Origin: Lepeophtheirus salmonis
Taxonomy: Eukaryota; Arthropoda; Copepoda; Siphonostomatoida; Caligidae
Direction: 5' to 3'
Assembly (NCBI RefSeq): GCF_016086655.4
Contig: NC_052143.2
Coordinates: 30,271,886-30,335,885 of the forward strand
DNA: 64,000 bases
Below are positions 11,668-22,583 of this stretch, in pieces. Made by a program: the position numbers and the translations under genes. How positions within the stretch are numbered: the stretch's first letter is position 1; the number at the start of each line of letters is the position of its first letter. The notes beneath the pieces are model-generated. The model was not told where the DNA came from and did no database searches. It was given only the letters and a program-made list of their open reading frames with translations.

Positions 11668-12890
11668 TAGTTGAGGGCAAAAGTATTCGTATCCTTCCAA
11701 TAATTGCCATATCTATATCGGAAATCTTTAACAATTATTTTTAATTTTCTTTTTAGTACTGTTTTTGATAAGAATTACTATTTATTGAGTAAAAAAATCA
11801 ACTTCTTATATAAATTATTTTATGATCCCTCAAAAATATTTTCTGCTTGTTTCAAAAGTATTAATAGTCCTCCAAAAAAAGTAAAAATAACAAACTCACT
11901 TTTTGGTTTTTGTATCATGGTTAGGGTTTGAAAAAGTTAAAAGACTTGTATAAAGTACACGAGAGATCAAGAATTAACTAGAACTATCATCTGAGGTATA
12001 AAAGTGTAATGAGCCAATTTCTTGTTTCCGTCTTACTCAACATTTAACATGACCAATACCTAGGAGTACAGTGAGGACATCCGCCAGCTTGCAGTCAACT
12101 GCCCTAATCAAGGTGACAGCAATAAATACATTTCCATCAAGTTTTCCATCACAAAATCCTCAGTCCAATGTATGCCAATGGCCCCAAAAATGATGAGCTC
12201 AACTTCTTGCGCACTACTTTGTTGTCAGATGAGACAAAGTTGGAGTTGTTTGGCACATTTGACGACAGAAGGGCCAAGCCTTCAACCTCAAAAACACTAC
12301 ATTAAGATTCTTGAAATGCATCTGTATCAATCAGCAAAGATTCTTAAGCTTGGAAGACATTGGCATTTTCAGAAAGAATATGACCCAATGCACACATCCA
12401 AGAAATTTTTTAAGAATGGCTCAATTGGTATAAGGCTAATGTCATAGACTGGCGAGCCCAAAATCCTCACCTTAACCCTATTGAGAATCTATGGTCTACA
12501 TTAAAAAAACAGTGTGCAAAAGATATTCAAAAAATTCCGATAACCTTTGGAGATTATTTCAAGAAGAGTAGTCCGAAATCGATCCCAGTGTTTGCCTCAA
12601 TAGGTTAAGGAATTATCCCAAACGTATTCAATATCTGAAGAAAGCCTAAGGCTGTGTTACAAAGTATTAAGTCATTTTGCTCTTGGGGTAAGAATACTTT
12701 TGAAACGTGAAAAATAATTTTTTGTTAATTTACTCCGAAAAATGGAAAATATTATTGTAATTTTTTAAATAAAGAGTACATTTTGATTGACTAGAGGTAT
12801 TCTAATTGACTTTGAAGGTTCAACATGAAAATCTAATCATGTTTTCTTGGCATTTTTGTGGAAGTAAGAATAGTTTTGGGCTCAATTGTA
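11668..12890 (+). mobile_element. Tc1-like element with intact-looking ends
   Basis: TA dinucleotides flank the element (11668-11669 and 12889-12890). The left end reads GTTGAGGGCAAAAGTATTCG. The right end on the minus strand reads CAATTGAGCCCAAAACTATTC, an inverted repeat with several mismatches. The 1.2-kb interior carries a plus-strand Tc1 transposase relic. Confidence 0.7.
12049..12712 (+). pseudogene. Tc1 (DD34E) transposase relic
   Basis: The ATG at 12049 opens MTNT, followed at once by a stop, then EYSEDIRQLAVNCPNQGDS, the Tc1 N-terminal helix-turn-helix. The region between the HTH and the catalytic core is missing. LLSDETKLELFGTFDDRRAK then follows, with the first catalytic Asp. The second motif reads FQKEYDPMHTSKK, where the usual QQD is altered so that its Asp is Glu. 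After a frameshift the third motif is intact (NPHLNPIENLWSTLKK, catalytic Glu). Length, frameshifts and the lost Asp make it non-functional. Confidence 0.75.
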
Positions 12891-13049
12891 TATTTTTCTA
12901 TGTTTTTTACCGTCTTATATAAAATAGAATGGGTGGAACCTTAAAATTTACACACTTGGAAAGAAAATTGTCTGCCATTCTTTAATTTTGCGTTCAACAA
13001 AAATCTTAATTTATCTTTTCTCATACAGAGCAAATGTCAAACTAATTTA

Positions 13050-13680
13050 TTATATTCGATCGTCAGTGGCCTTACAGATGGCGGCAAACCTCTTTTGAAC
13101 AGATTTACAAGTATTGCGAAGGAATTTCGGGTCCACGGCAGACCACTTCTCGTCGACAGAGCCCTTCATTGTTTCAACTTTCGGGTGACAGATTCTAAAT
13201 GTGTCTCCTCTCCATGTGAGGTCAATACGAAAAGTTGAGGTGATTGACATCCAGACTGAATTGAACCCTATTCTCTTGTCCTAGAGAGCAATGTTGTTAG
13301 CTCAGAAGGTCTGAGTAAATTTTGGTGTATGAGTGGGGACTCATCAAGACCTTGTTAGCTTTGAGGAAATTCATCTGGACCCAGGGAAGCAGGTTGGTCT
13401 AGAAAACGTCGATGTGCATGGCTGCTGTGGCCTGTAACCCTCCAGGAACCAGTGTAGGGGTGTCCTTGAGGGTATCCGCATTAATGATGGGATTTTTCCG
13501 GACTTTCTTCTCAGTGATTTTGTTGTATTTTAACCTCTTTTTAACATTGTAAAAGGTCTAACGAGTCTTCCCCATCAGCTTGATAATCTCAGTAGGAGTA
13601 TGACTCACACGAAGAAGATTTGATGCCCTAAGCCTTGAATCTCGCTGCGATTACATTTTTCGTCCGATTAAAAAAAAAAA
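13050..13680 (-). pseudogene. Tc1/mariner transposase relic
   Basis: The minus strand begins near 13680 with broken pieces of the N-terminal domain (PTEIIKLMGKTR, then YNVKKRLKYNK). It continues with an eroded catalytic region (SQENR-type pieces, VQFSLDVNHLNFSY). It ends with an open segment that closely follows the family C-terminus (CHPKVETMKGSVDEKWSAVD, then NTCKSVQKRFAAICKA). At least three frame changes and several stops are present, and no catalytic Asp is in a readable context. I could not place terminal repeats. Confidence 0.6.
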
Positions 13681-13797
13681 TTAAGAAGTAGGTGCTTGCG
13701 ATACATGGCTACCCATACCATTAAAGACAGCTCTAATTTCCTCTCACAGAACCTCTCAAATCAATATAATACAAGTGTGTAATCTTCAAGTTTCCCC

Positions 13798-15144
13798 TAG
13801 TACGGGGAGCGGGGATCAGATTGTCGCCTACTTTAAACCTTGATAACTTGAAGACGACATTATCAAATAAAAAACCGGATACCAAATAGGAAAGCTATTC
13901 TCGTCAACTGACGATACGTAGTTCAGTTAGCATCATGCCGTCATCATATTAGGAGATAAAGAGCTTATAAGTGGAACGAGGAGCTTTCGAGGTCCGCCGT
14001 AATCATGGCATTGGTTAATAATGGAGGTGAAATCTCCAATTCAACGATTGCTGCAACCTTAGGAGTGAATTTACGGACTGCTCAGCGTATCCGTAAGAAG
14101 CTAAAGGACACCTGGGATATTGATGCCACCATAAAGAGGGCGCCCAAGGAGGAGGGCGCCGACAGGAAGGTCAGGGACACCAACTTTGTCGACAAGGTGA
14201 AGAAGATGGTTGAGGATGACCCTACAAGGTCCATGAAGGCCATGGTGAGGGATCTGGGCTGCCATGAGAAAACAATAAGGGCCTGTGTATCTGAGGATTT
14301 AAGGTGCAGGAGCTACAAGATGCAGGTGGGCCAGATCTTGACCCAGAAGGCAAAGGACAACAGGCTGATGAAGTCAACAAAATTGCTCAACAAGCTCAAG
14401 CACCCAAAGAAACCCGGGATGATTTAGTTTTTCTCCGATGAAAATAATTTCTGTCAAGATCAGAAGGTCAACAAGCAGAACAACAGGTGGATAGCCACCT
14501 GCACCAGCCATGTGAGGAAGGTAATGAAGACTAAGTTCCCTGCAATGGTCAAGGTGTTCGGGGTGGTCAGCAGTGAAGGTCATGTTATGCCTCCCCACAT
14601 GTTTCAAACGGGTCTAAAGGTCAATACAAAGGTCTACCTGGATGTTATGGGGAAGGTGGTTCTGCCCTGGATCCAAGGGGTGGCCGGAGACCGGCCCTGG
14701 GTGTGGCAACAGGACTCAGCACCCTGCCATGTGTCCAAAACCTCCATGCAGTGGTTGACCAAGAACTGTTATGACGTCGTAACCCATAATTTGTGACCTC
14801 CTAACTCTCCCAACCTTAATCCTTTGGACTATTTTGTCTTGAGCTATGTCGAGAGACATACCAACAGACCTCGTCATAGCACCAAGGCCAGTCTGATGGA
14901 CTCCATCAAGGAGGTATTCGGCAAAATGAACAATGAGATGGTCAGAAGAGCCTGCGGCCGGTTCAGAGGCCGTATTGAGGCCGTTTTATGATGTCAACGG
15001 TGATTATATCGAATGAATGGCTACTCTATACCTATATGCTCGTCATAGTTTTGATTTTCAATAAAAAAGTTAAAAAATGTATATTTTGTGTTGTTTTTTG
15101 TAGAAAAATATTTTGGCGACAATTCGATCCCCGCTCCTAGTGTA
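13798..15144 (+). mobile_element. Nearly intact maT-like Tc1/mariner element
   Basis: TA dinucleotides lie at 13798-13799 and 15143-15144. Terminal inverted repeats of about 30 bases share GGAGCGGGGATC followed by ATTGTCGCC. The left has GTACG and the right CACTA in front of this block. The 1.35-kb interior has a single plus-strand transposase frame. Overall size, TIR length and the spacing of the catalytic residues fit the maT (DD37D) branch of the superfamily. Confidence 0.85.
14005..14991 (+). pseudogene. maT/mariner transposase, DD37D, two in-frame stops
   Basis: One continuous frame of 328 codons from an ATG at 14005 to a TGA at 14989-14991. Residues 5-60 form a helix-turn-helix (NSTIAATLGVNLRTAQRIRK), and residues 75-115 a second DNA-binding region. 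The catalytic triad is complete: Asp145 in FFSDENNF, Asp237 in WQQDSAPCH and Asp275 in SPNLNPLDYF, with 37 residues between the last two. Family members are about 330-350 residues, so the length is complete. Only two lesions interrupt it: TAG at 14425-14427, just before the first Asp motif, and TGA at 14794-14796, where these proteins usually have Trp before PP-S-P. There is no frameshift. It therefore decayed recently. GC content is clearly above that of the surrounding DNA, another sign of recent arrival. Confidence 0.85.
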
Positions 15145-16304
15145 TCTTGTCTTTGTGACATTTTGGCTGTTGGAACGTGAAATTAGATAAATACGAAAAG
15201 GAGTCATGGTGCAAAAATTAATGGATCCAATATCCATAGATTGTCTCATATTTTCTCTTAAACTAAGGCCTTTTAAAATTTGACTCAAATTACATATTTG
15301 ATTGTATAATATGATATTTTGTAGCTATGTAGTCATAATATCTAATGGGCTGTATTTTGTATGAAAAAGATTTTCAGGGAACTATAAAATATTATTCCCT
15401 TTTTATATAATGATATGCAAAATATGTTAACCATATATGAATGTAATATGAAGAGTAGGGTGAACGAGTTTCTGAACTTTGTTGTAATTTCGATTATGGC
15501 TCATGCAAAAAAGTTTTCACGTGATATTAAAATATTATATGCAAAATTTTATTATTTATTTTTTAATGTCATCATTAGGTTGCTGCACATCCCAGTTAAA
15601 GTTTAAAACAAAGGGAAAAATTATTTATTTAGTTAAATAATATTATTTTTTTCCTTATATTGTATTAAACAACTTTGATAGGCATTTGTATATTTGTAAA
15701 AAATTATGACCTAAGACGAGAGCAATAATTTTTGTAGTTACAACTAGTGTTGTGACGAGGGGCGTCCGCAGGAAATGAGCTGTAAGAGATTGTAGCATTC
15801 CCCTCCCTAAATAAAATAAATTTTGATTTTCACTAGATAATTTAAGATTTGATTTTTTTTTTCAAAAAAATTATGTTACAGACTCAAAATATAATATGTT
15901 TAGTGTATATTGCATTAATACAAGAATAAAAAAATAATAACACATTATGGCAGATGAGCAAGGTAGTACATTAGTCTCTAGAGCACAGTCTGGAAGAGCC
16001 TTAGCTACACACGCCCAATGCAACATGCAAAACTCATGCAAAATTTCATTAACAAGACTACATTGTTATTTATTAGATCAAAAATATGTATATGATATAC
16101 GTGAGGGAGCACTATATAAAGTACACCCTGTATATTTGTTTTATCCTACATACCAACCGTCTGCAAGATTTAGTAAATAGGACTGGATTATTATTTCAAA
16201 AATCAAAAATGCCTGGTTTTCTTTCAAACATACAACATAAACTTCAGTTTATTAATCAACATATCCTACATATTTTTTCCACATCTCACGTGTATTAATA
16301 AAAA
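15145..16304. other. Intergenic with one MITE end fragment
   Basis: No gene seen. Near 15757-15880 lies a 5' end of the GGGGCGTCCGC repeat family (AGGGGCGTCCGCAGGAAATG, later TTTTGATTTTCACTA), matching the starts of the copies near 36937 and 62435. A plus-strand open frame at 15947-16180 is not convincing. Confidence 0.4.
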
Positions 16305-17065
16305 AGACATTCTGATTTTAGAATGCACGCAAAAGTAATGATAATTTAATGCTAATTAGTCTATGCAAAAATTTTATAACCAATTAAAATAGCGTTTGAC
16401 AATAATTTTCTAGATAACAAAAAGCAAATTTGGATTACAATATAAGTAAAATCATCAACTATTTAAAATATGGAGTATCTAACAATTAATGCCAACCAAA
16501 TACTACGCATATTGCTTTCTTTTATAACTTTATATAATATCTTCTAATAAGCAATATTGCCTTGTATATTCACAGGATAGCAATATAAAAACTATTACCA
16601 AATAACATGGGTTTTATGTGTAAAATATTAATCAAATATATATTTATAACTAATGATGAAAATCGTTTGTATAATGGGCATGTTAAATAAAAAAGAAACC
16701 GAAAATTTACATTGTAACCATTATAATTTGAAGAATGTTTTCAGGGAGAGCAACTACAATCAGCCCTGCCAAGGGAAGAAAGGAGAAGGTATTAAACATA
16801 GGCATTGGCAAGAATTACTTCAATATGCATTCTCAATACTACTCTGAGCCAAACAAGGACTTACAATGATAACTCTGCAACAAATCCTCAAGATTACTCT
16901 CTCTCTATTATGAGCACACACGAAGGTTCAATCAGGTTTTAAATATAATTGAATCTATTTAGAAGAGGAAGTTGACTACGTAGGAATTAAATATGAATAC
17001 CAACTCCTAAGGAAAAGAAAATTCATTCTTCAAATTACCAATTCTAAAAGAGCGGCCAAATAAAA
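16305..17065 (-). repeat. Left arm of a long inverted repeat (contains R1, minus)
   Basis: This segment is the reverse complement of 19835-20566 over its full length, with many differences and small gaps. Anchor blocks are GCTAATTAGTCTATGCAAAA, GCATATTGCTTTCTTTTATA, TTACCAAATAACATGGG and, in the R1 part, AACAAGGACTTACAATGATA and AACAAATCCTCAAGATTACT. No coding potential. The arms flank 2.8 kb holding two Tc1/mariner relics. Confidence 0.75.
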
Positions 17066-17549
17066 ACTTCAGAGGGTTGACATCACTGATGATGCTCCCA
17101 AACAAATCCTCAATATTACTATCTCTTTTTAATAAGCACTTTCACATGTAGATACTCAATACCCTCGTCTTATCTCTTCAAGATTAAATGAATAGTAATA
17201 ACATCTTGATGTAATATGATTTGATGTGACAATAATTATTTCTTTTAAATTCATAAAAAGTACTTCCTATATTTTTTTTCTTTTTTAAACTGAGTTGATC
17301 TAAACGCCTCAAAGATTTCCTTTATTTTTACATACTGTTTTTATATAATTAAATACAAAGAGTCTGTTTTTTTCTTTTTTTTAATCTGATACGTACGCAC
17401 AATTGTATTGTTATTTCTTAAATCAAGTAACTGCGCTCAAAAATGGCTTACTTTCAGCATATATATATATACAGAGACACTTGGTTTTATGATACAGACA
17501 AAAATATTTTGTTCTAAGATTTGTTACATTTCTCTTATTTGTCCAAATA

Positions 17550-18394
17550 AATAATTAATATTTTGAGAAAAATTTCAAGGACTGAAAGTTAAGGACCGGT
17601 TTCAAAAACTGCCAGTCCTGAGGACAGATAGGACTGTTTCTACGGCTGCACCATATTGAATAAATAATGTATCCTCTAAAGTGATGTAAGTCTATTTGAG
17701 CTATTTCATGCCCCAAATCCCCAAACAGATCGGGGTTGGGCAAGAGATAACGGAGATTTGGTACCCACTCCAACTGTGAAATATCCTCTCAAAATTCAGG
17801 TTTGGGCCGTTATCAGCCACCAGGCAGTGTCAGATCCTCACCTGATTCCATTAAACCAAACAGTGACAGCCGAGTACTACGTAACAGAGATCTTTAGCAA
17901 GTTCTCCGTGGTCAGCTTTGTCTCGTACTGAAGAAACTGGACTTCCTTTGAAGAGGAAAATGTTGTCTGACACACCAAGAGCCATTTTCCAGCAGGGTAT
18001 TGCCCCTACTCACCACTCCAAAAAGGCACAAAAGTAGTTTTCAGACAAATTGGATTCTTTCTAGGGTAAAGGCACATGGCCAGCCAACAGTCCTAATTTG
18101 TCTCCCATTGAAATTTGAATTTGTGAGCCTTGGTCCAGAGGGAACTCAATGAAAATGCGCCAGTAACTTCAGAGGATGAATTTAAAAAAAAAACGGACAA
18201 AAGTTCGGGAAATAATTTCTCCAGATACTTAAAATAATCTGTAGGAAGTGATTCCAAAATGTATAAAAAAATATATTAAGCTTAAAGGTCGTCATATTCG
18301 GTAGTAAATAAAGTTTTTTGCCAAAAAAATCCCTTGTTTAGATTATTTCATGATTTTTTTTTTTTAACCACCATCAATTTTGGGGCATACTGTA
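17550..18394 (+). pseudogene. Tc1-like (DD34E-type) transposase relic
   Basis: The plus strand holds YPLKIQVWAVISHQAVSDPH then QTVTAEYYVTEIFSKFS, the region between the first and second catalytic residues of Tc1-like transposases. The next motif reads IFQQGIAPTHHSKKAQK, where the catalytic Asp of QQD is Gly. The third motif, WPANSPNLSPIEI, keeps its Glu. The C-terminal part (ELNENAPVTSEDEF) is recognisable in another frame. The right terminal repeat (TTTTGGGGCATACTG followed by TA at 18393) is present. The left end and N-terminal HTH are degraded. Multiple frameshifts make it inactive. Confidence 0.7.
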
Positions 18395-18795
18395 GGTAGA
18401 GCAAATTTCTGAATGTAGATATATTTATATTATATATGTATTGATTAAATAACAAATTTTTGTTTTTTATTATAACTTTGATATTTCCTTACTACATTAC
18501 TATATAGAAGTCTTCACAAGATTAATAATCGAAATTCGAAAAAGTTAAAAAAATAACTGTCCTAATATACACAATGGGCAATTATTTTTACATTATACTC
18601 TAAGTCTATGTTCATAATATATGAAAATATATCAACTAAATGGGAATTGCTATAATTTAAATAATCACTTTGTCCCATTTTACAAAATGTACATAGCCAG
18701 TGGTGTTGTTTGCTTTCATTATTTCGAGAGGAGGCGTAGCCCAAAAATTCTTAACAACATTATATAATTAATTATATAAATAGATTAATTTTGTA

Positions 18796-19470
18796 TACAG
18801 GGTAAGGACTAAAAAATTAGAAAATCTTATAAGCCGTTTCACTTCTAAAAACATTTTTATGGTAAACTTTTGAAGCAAAAGTTGGTAATTTAAGAATTTT
18901 TTGACACTTTTTATACCATAGGTCCCGCTCAATTCTGAATAATGGTTTCAATACGGGAACGTACAGAAGAACAAGTGGTCTTGATGACGTCCGTTGACAA
19001 GTTGATCTACTCTTCCGTGATCACTGCCTTCAGGGTATTGACATTTGGTGATAGGTCTTGTTCGTCTTGCCCTCCAAGACAAACCAAACAGAGAAGTCCA
19101 AGAGGTTAACGTCGGGTTAGGACAAAGGCAAGAACTCTGTGAGCTGGACGGCAGCCATGTTATCCTTGCAAAAATGCTGCACCTTCTTGGACGTATGTGC
19201 AAGGGCGTCGTCTTGGGTAAACGTAAAGTTGTCCCTGTGGAACGTGCTCTTCAACTATGGCAAGACATGGTACCTGAGAACCTCGTAGTAGACGTCCGTT
19301 TTGACTTTTTCGTTGGCTTTGAAGAAGTAAGGTGGCATCTTGCTGCTGTTGACCACCTCAACGTGAAGGACCATGGCCTGGATGTTTGGCTCTGAAGTTT
19401 CCCTTGCCCGGAGCTCTTGATTCAGCCATGAAACCATCATTTTTCCTGTTCAGAATAGCACCCATTATGA
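18796..19470 (-). pseudogene. Mariner-type transposase relic, 5' truncated
   Basis: On the minus strand, codons from 19440 read MPPYFFKANEKVKTDVYYEV, the segment before the second catalytic residue. QDDALAHTSKKVQHFCKDNM follows with the second Asp in place, then PDVNLLDFSVWFVLEGKTNK with the third Asp, and NVNTLKAVITEE with a C-terminal Arg-Ser-Arg-Ile-Glu. Two or three frameshifts and stops separate these blocks. The 3' terminal repeat survives (TA at 18796 followed by CAGGGTAAGG). The N-terminal HTH and the other end are missing. The plus-strand frame at 19045-19395 is its shadow. Confidence 0.7.
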
Positions 19471-19834
19471 AGATGAAACTGAACGGCTTTTCCAGTATAT
19501 AGTTCTATGAATTTTACAAAATTGGGATGACTAGTTGAGTGGGGCATTGCAAGAAATGAGCATCTTGGTCATATCATTTATAAAATTATTGGTTTCAGGA
19601 TTTGCTTCTGTAAGATTTCATGAATACATCTAAAATTTCTTTTAGTGAATAATACTTTTAGTAGGTCTTAGAATGTTGAACTGTGATACAGTTTTGAGTA
19701 TTAAAATACCCCCCCCATTTTTAGTGATCCAAGATGATATATTAAGATATCTCATATTTCACTTTATATTCACTATTCTAATAAGAAAAGCTTAGTAATA
19801 AAAATGTATTCTCTATACTACCAATTACAAATTC

Positions 19835-20566
19835 CCAGGACAGCTAAAAAACAAACCCGATTTACATGTATGGTCATCATTATTTAATTCTTAAGTAGTG
19901 AAATTCCTCTGCTAAATATTTCCAAACATATTTAAAACCTGATTGAACATTCGTGTGTGCTCATAAAAGACAGAAAGTAAACTTGAGGATTTGTTGGAAA
20001 GTTATAATTGTAAGTATTGTTAGACTTACTGTAGAATTGAGGATTCATATCGGAGTAATTCTTGGCAATGTCCTTCTTTTTTTCCTTATCCCCCTCTTTC
20101 CTTGTTTCAACTGATTTTGGCAGACCTCCTCCAAAGCATCCTTCAAATTGTCAAGGTTACCATATGAATTTCTAGTTTCTTTTTTATTTAACATACTCAT
20201 TATATACACGATTTCCATCTATTAATATATATATTTGATATAAATTTTACTCATAAACCCCGAGTTATTTGGTATATATTGTTACCCCGTATATATACAA
20301 GACAATATCAAAAGAAACTACATAAATGAACAACTTATAAAAGAAAGCAATGTGCATAGTATTTTTGTTGAAATTAAGTTTTAGTTATTCCATATTTTAA
20401 ATCGTTAATGCTTCTCTTAAATTGCAAAACAAATATGTGTGTTTTTGTTCAAAAATTATTGTCAAACGATATTTTAAATGGTTATAAAAATTTCGCATAG
20501 ACTAATTAGCATTAAATTATCATTAATTTTGTGTGCATTCTAAAATCAAAATGTAAATAGGGTGTC
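19835..20566 (+). repeat. Right arm of a long inverted repeat (contains R1, plus)
   Basis: Reverse-complement partner of 16305-17065. It includes an R1 copy (GAACATTCGTGTGTGCTCAT, AAAAGACAGAAAGTAAAC, TTGAGGATTTGTTGG) followed by an AT-rich part ending in GCATAGACTAATTAGCATTA and TGTGCATTCTAAAATCA. No coding potential. Confidence 0.75.
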
Positions 20567-20820
20567 CTTTGATTGTATTTATGAATTACATTCTCCAAAT
20601 TTGATGATATCTTTTGAGATATAACAATTTTTGTAATTTTCGAAGTGTTGCATTTTTGACAAAGGATACTTTATTAATCTGTTAAAATCTCTTTATATAC
20701 ATATATTTATTTATATATACTCTTTGTATAACTTATATGAAGGGAATAAATTATTTGGACTTCCAACACGCGAGTATCCCACGTAAAATTGACTATTCTC
20801 CTATAATAATGTTATTTTAT
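20567..20820. other. Intergenic, no gene seen
   Basis: AT-rich spacer between the inverted-repeat arm and the helicase-like fragment. Confidence 0.35.
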
Positions 20821-21030
20821 TCATTGGCACGTAAGACCCACTGCTACAAGGTACCATATGTGTGACATAGTACTTTCATCCCAAACAACTAATTGTACTT
20901 TTTGTATTACATTTGCAATTCCAAAAGACTTAGATTTATTATATACGGAAATATCATAAGATGCAGCGTGGCATTTTGAACATAGACTAATTAGTTTTCC
21001 CCCTAGAAATAAAATTGTATCAATGTCCAT
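20821..21030 (-). pseudogene. Possible Helitron/Pif1-like helicase fragment
   Basis: The minus-strand frame of 69 codons contains GIANVIQKVQLVVWDESTMS followed by HIWYL. This closely resembles the Walker B region of Pif1-like helicases encoded by Helitrons (I-x-x-A-x-L-I-I-W-D-E-A-x-M-x-H), in which the Asp-Glu pair coordinates magnesium. The segment before it, with GGK and CSKC, fits the position of the preceding conserved block only weakly. No Walker A motif, Rep domain or Helitron 3' hairpin with a CTRR end was found nearby, so it is a short orphan fragment. A chance open frame remains possible. Confidence 0.45.
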
Positions 21031-21152
21031 AGTTGAAATTAATTTGATCTGCTGTTATGCTAAAAAATAATAAATTAATCTCATCATCCTGATAATTTGA
21101 AGAGTATTTAAGATAAGAGTAATGACATTTCATTAAATTATCTGGGAGCACT

Positions 21153-21951
21153 TACAGAGATGTCCATTGAAATCTAATCACTTTGAATTTTAAACTTCAC
21201 CAAGATATAATTTATTAATTCACAATAGAATTTCAACAAACCTAATACCATAAATAGATAAGTGTTTGAGCTCTAATAATCATTAATGTAGCTACTCTCA
21301 GCAGCAATGAAGGATGATGGCTTCCAGTGGCGGTGGAAGGTCTGGTACCCGCTGCAGATGTAGTCCTCTGTCATTGTATTCAATTGTTGGCTGCCAGTGG
21401 CTTTGTGGGCCTTGGTGTTTGGATAACAGACACTGGTGGCCTTCCTCTATACATGCATCAAGAAGGTGTAGTCGAGGGGGTTGCCATCAGGGCTGTAGGG
21501 GGCCAAAAGTGTCAAAAAAGAGTTTTAAAAAAACTCATTCAAAAGAGTTTTGTAACGAAAGAGATGGGGTTCTTTCATTGCTGGTGTCAAAAGTGGCCTC
21601 TCTGCCCTCACAAGCCTCTTTGAACACACTTTTTTTAATACTCTCTGAACAGTCTGGCGTCCAACCTCAAGATCTCTTGCATAGGCTCTCATGGACATTA
21701 GGGGATTGGCATTGGCTGTTTTTTTAACTCTACTGGCTCCAGTTTGGACTTTTTGATATAGCTCTTCTTCCTCTCCAATGTTTGGAACTTGCTGACGGTG
21801 TAGACGGTGGTCCGGGAGAAGCTCAGGTTTGTTTTGTTTTGTACCTAATTTTGTATAAATCAGTATATCGAAATATGAATTAATTTCAATAACTGGACCA
21901 TTATTAAATATTGAATTAGTGAGTGTTCAGATTTCAATGGACCACCGGGTA
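21153..21951 (-). mobile_element. Tc1/mariner element with internal deletion
   Basis: TA dinucleotides (21153-21154 and 21950-21951) flank inverted ends that share GTCCATTGAAATCT, extended by RATCACTTTG on the left and GAACACTCACT on the right. About 800 bp. The interior carries the two ends of a transposase without its middle. A truncated member of the same family lies inside both copies of the large duplication (30885-31386 and 52345-52840). Confidence 0.75.
21290..21850 (-). pseudogene. Mariner-type transposase, deletion derivative
   Basis: Minus-strand reading starts near 21845 with an HTH remnant (NLSFSRTTVYTVSKFQTLER). It continues KTANANPLMSMRAYARDLEV, GRQTVQRVLKKVCSKRLVRA and PLLTPAMKEPHLFRYKTLLN. 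It then jumps directly to the third catalytic motif (FWPPYSP-DGNPLDYTF, Asp present) and the C-terminal tail (NTMTEDYICSGYQTFHRHW). The first and second catalytic Asp motifs are absent because the segment between them has been deleted, near 21500-21540. It is therefore inactive. Frameshifts are few in the remaining parts. Confidence 0.75.
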
Positions 21952-21984
21952 TAAGATGAAGGAAATAAACACAAGCACCACTCT

Positions 21985-22110
21985 GTATCTATCAATAATA
22001 CATGCAGGAATTTATCCGATGTCAATTTTCAATTCTACTCCGAGTCGAACAAGGACTTACATTTATATCTCCGAAACAAATCCTCAATGTTACTTTTCGT
22101 ATTTTACGCA
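21985..22110 (-). repeat. Partial R1 repeat, minus orientation
   Basis: Contains ATCCGATGTCAATTTTCAAT, TCGAACAAGGACTTACATTT and AACAAATCCTCAATGTTACT, the minus-strand version of the central R1 blocks. It is truncated on both sides. It directly follows the Tc1/mariner element at 21153-21951. Confidence 0.65.
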
Positions 22111-22195
22111 CTAATAATTATTATATACTTATTTTTCTCCCTTCAAAAATACTGATAACAGCTTTGGAATAAAAAAAAAAGATAATTTCAGTTGA

Positions 22196-22583
22196 GTTTA
22201 CGGCCATATATGACAGGTTGAAAGTCTGAATAACCTTTGAGTTCCGATTTTAATGCGCATCAACAACAACAATGGAAGCAACTATTGCTGAATTAGTTAG
22301 AGCAGGAAAGGACACTAGGGCTATCATCGAACCCACTGGGTACCCAAGGATTACCGTCTACACTGATGTAAAGTGCCTAAACGAGTCTGGCGACGTCACC
22401 AAGTGGTTGCAAAAGGCCCAAAGCGACAAGAGGAGGACTTGGACATTTGTGAGCGAATGAAAGAGGTCAATAGAAGTGAATAAAAGGAAGCCTATGTCGA
22501 GGCCGACCAGAGACTACTCCGTCAGCATAATGACAGTATATAAGGCAGTCAAGGACTTGGGCCTCACCTATTTTAACAGATAG
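22196..22583 (+). pseudogene. Tc1/mariner transposase N-terminal half
   Basis: An ATG at 22272 opens MEATIAELVRAGKDTRAIIE, a helix-turn-helix typical of this superfamily, followed by PRITVYTDVKCLNESGDV. After one in-frame TGA (22458-22460) the same frame continues with KRSIEVNKRKPMSRPTRDYS and IMTVYKAVKDLGLTYFNR, the second DNA-binding helix group, and ends with TAG at 22581. The catalytic domain is missing altogether, so the element is truncated. A possible left terminal repeat (TACGGCCATATATGACAGG) precedes the ATG. Base composition is richer in GC than its surroundings. Confidence 0.7.

Noticed and set aside
19045..19395. 116-codon plus-strand ORF
   Set aside because: It lies antisense over a recognisable mariner transposase relic on the minus strand.
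21314..21727. Plus-strand ORFs of 137 and 98 codons rich in Cys, Gly and Trp
   Set aside because: Antisense to the minus-strand transposase fragments between TIRs at 21153 and 21951.
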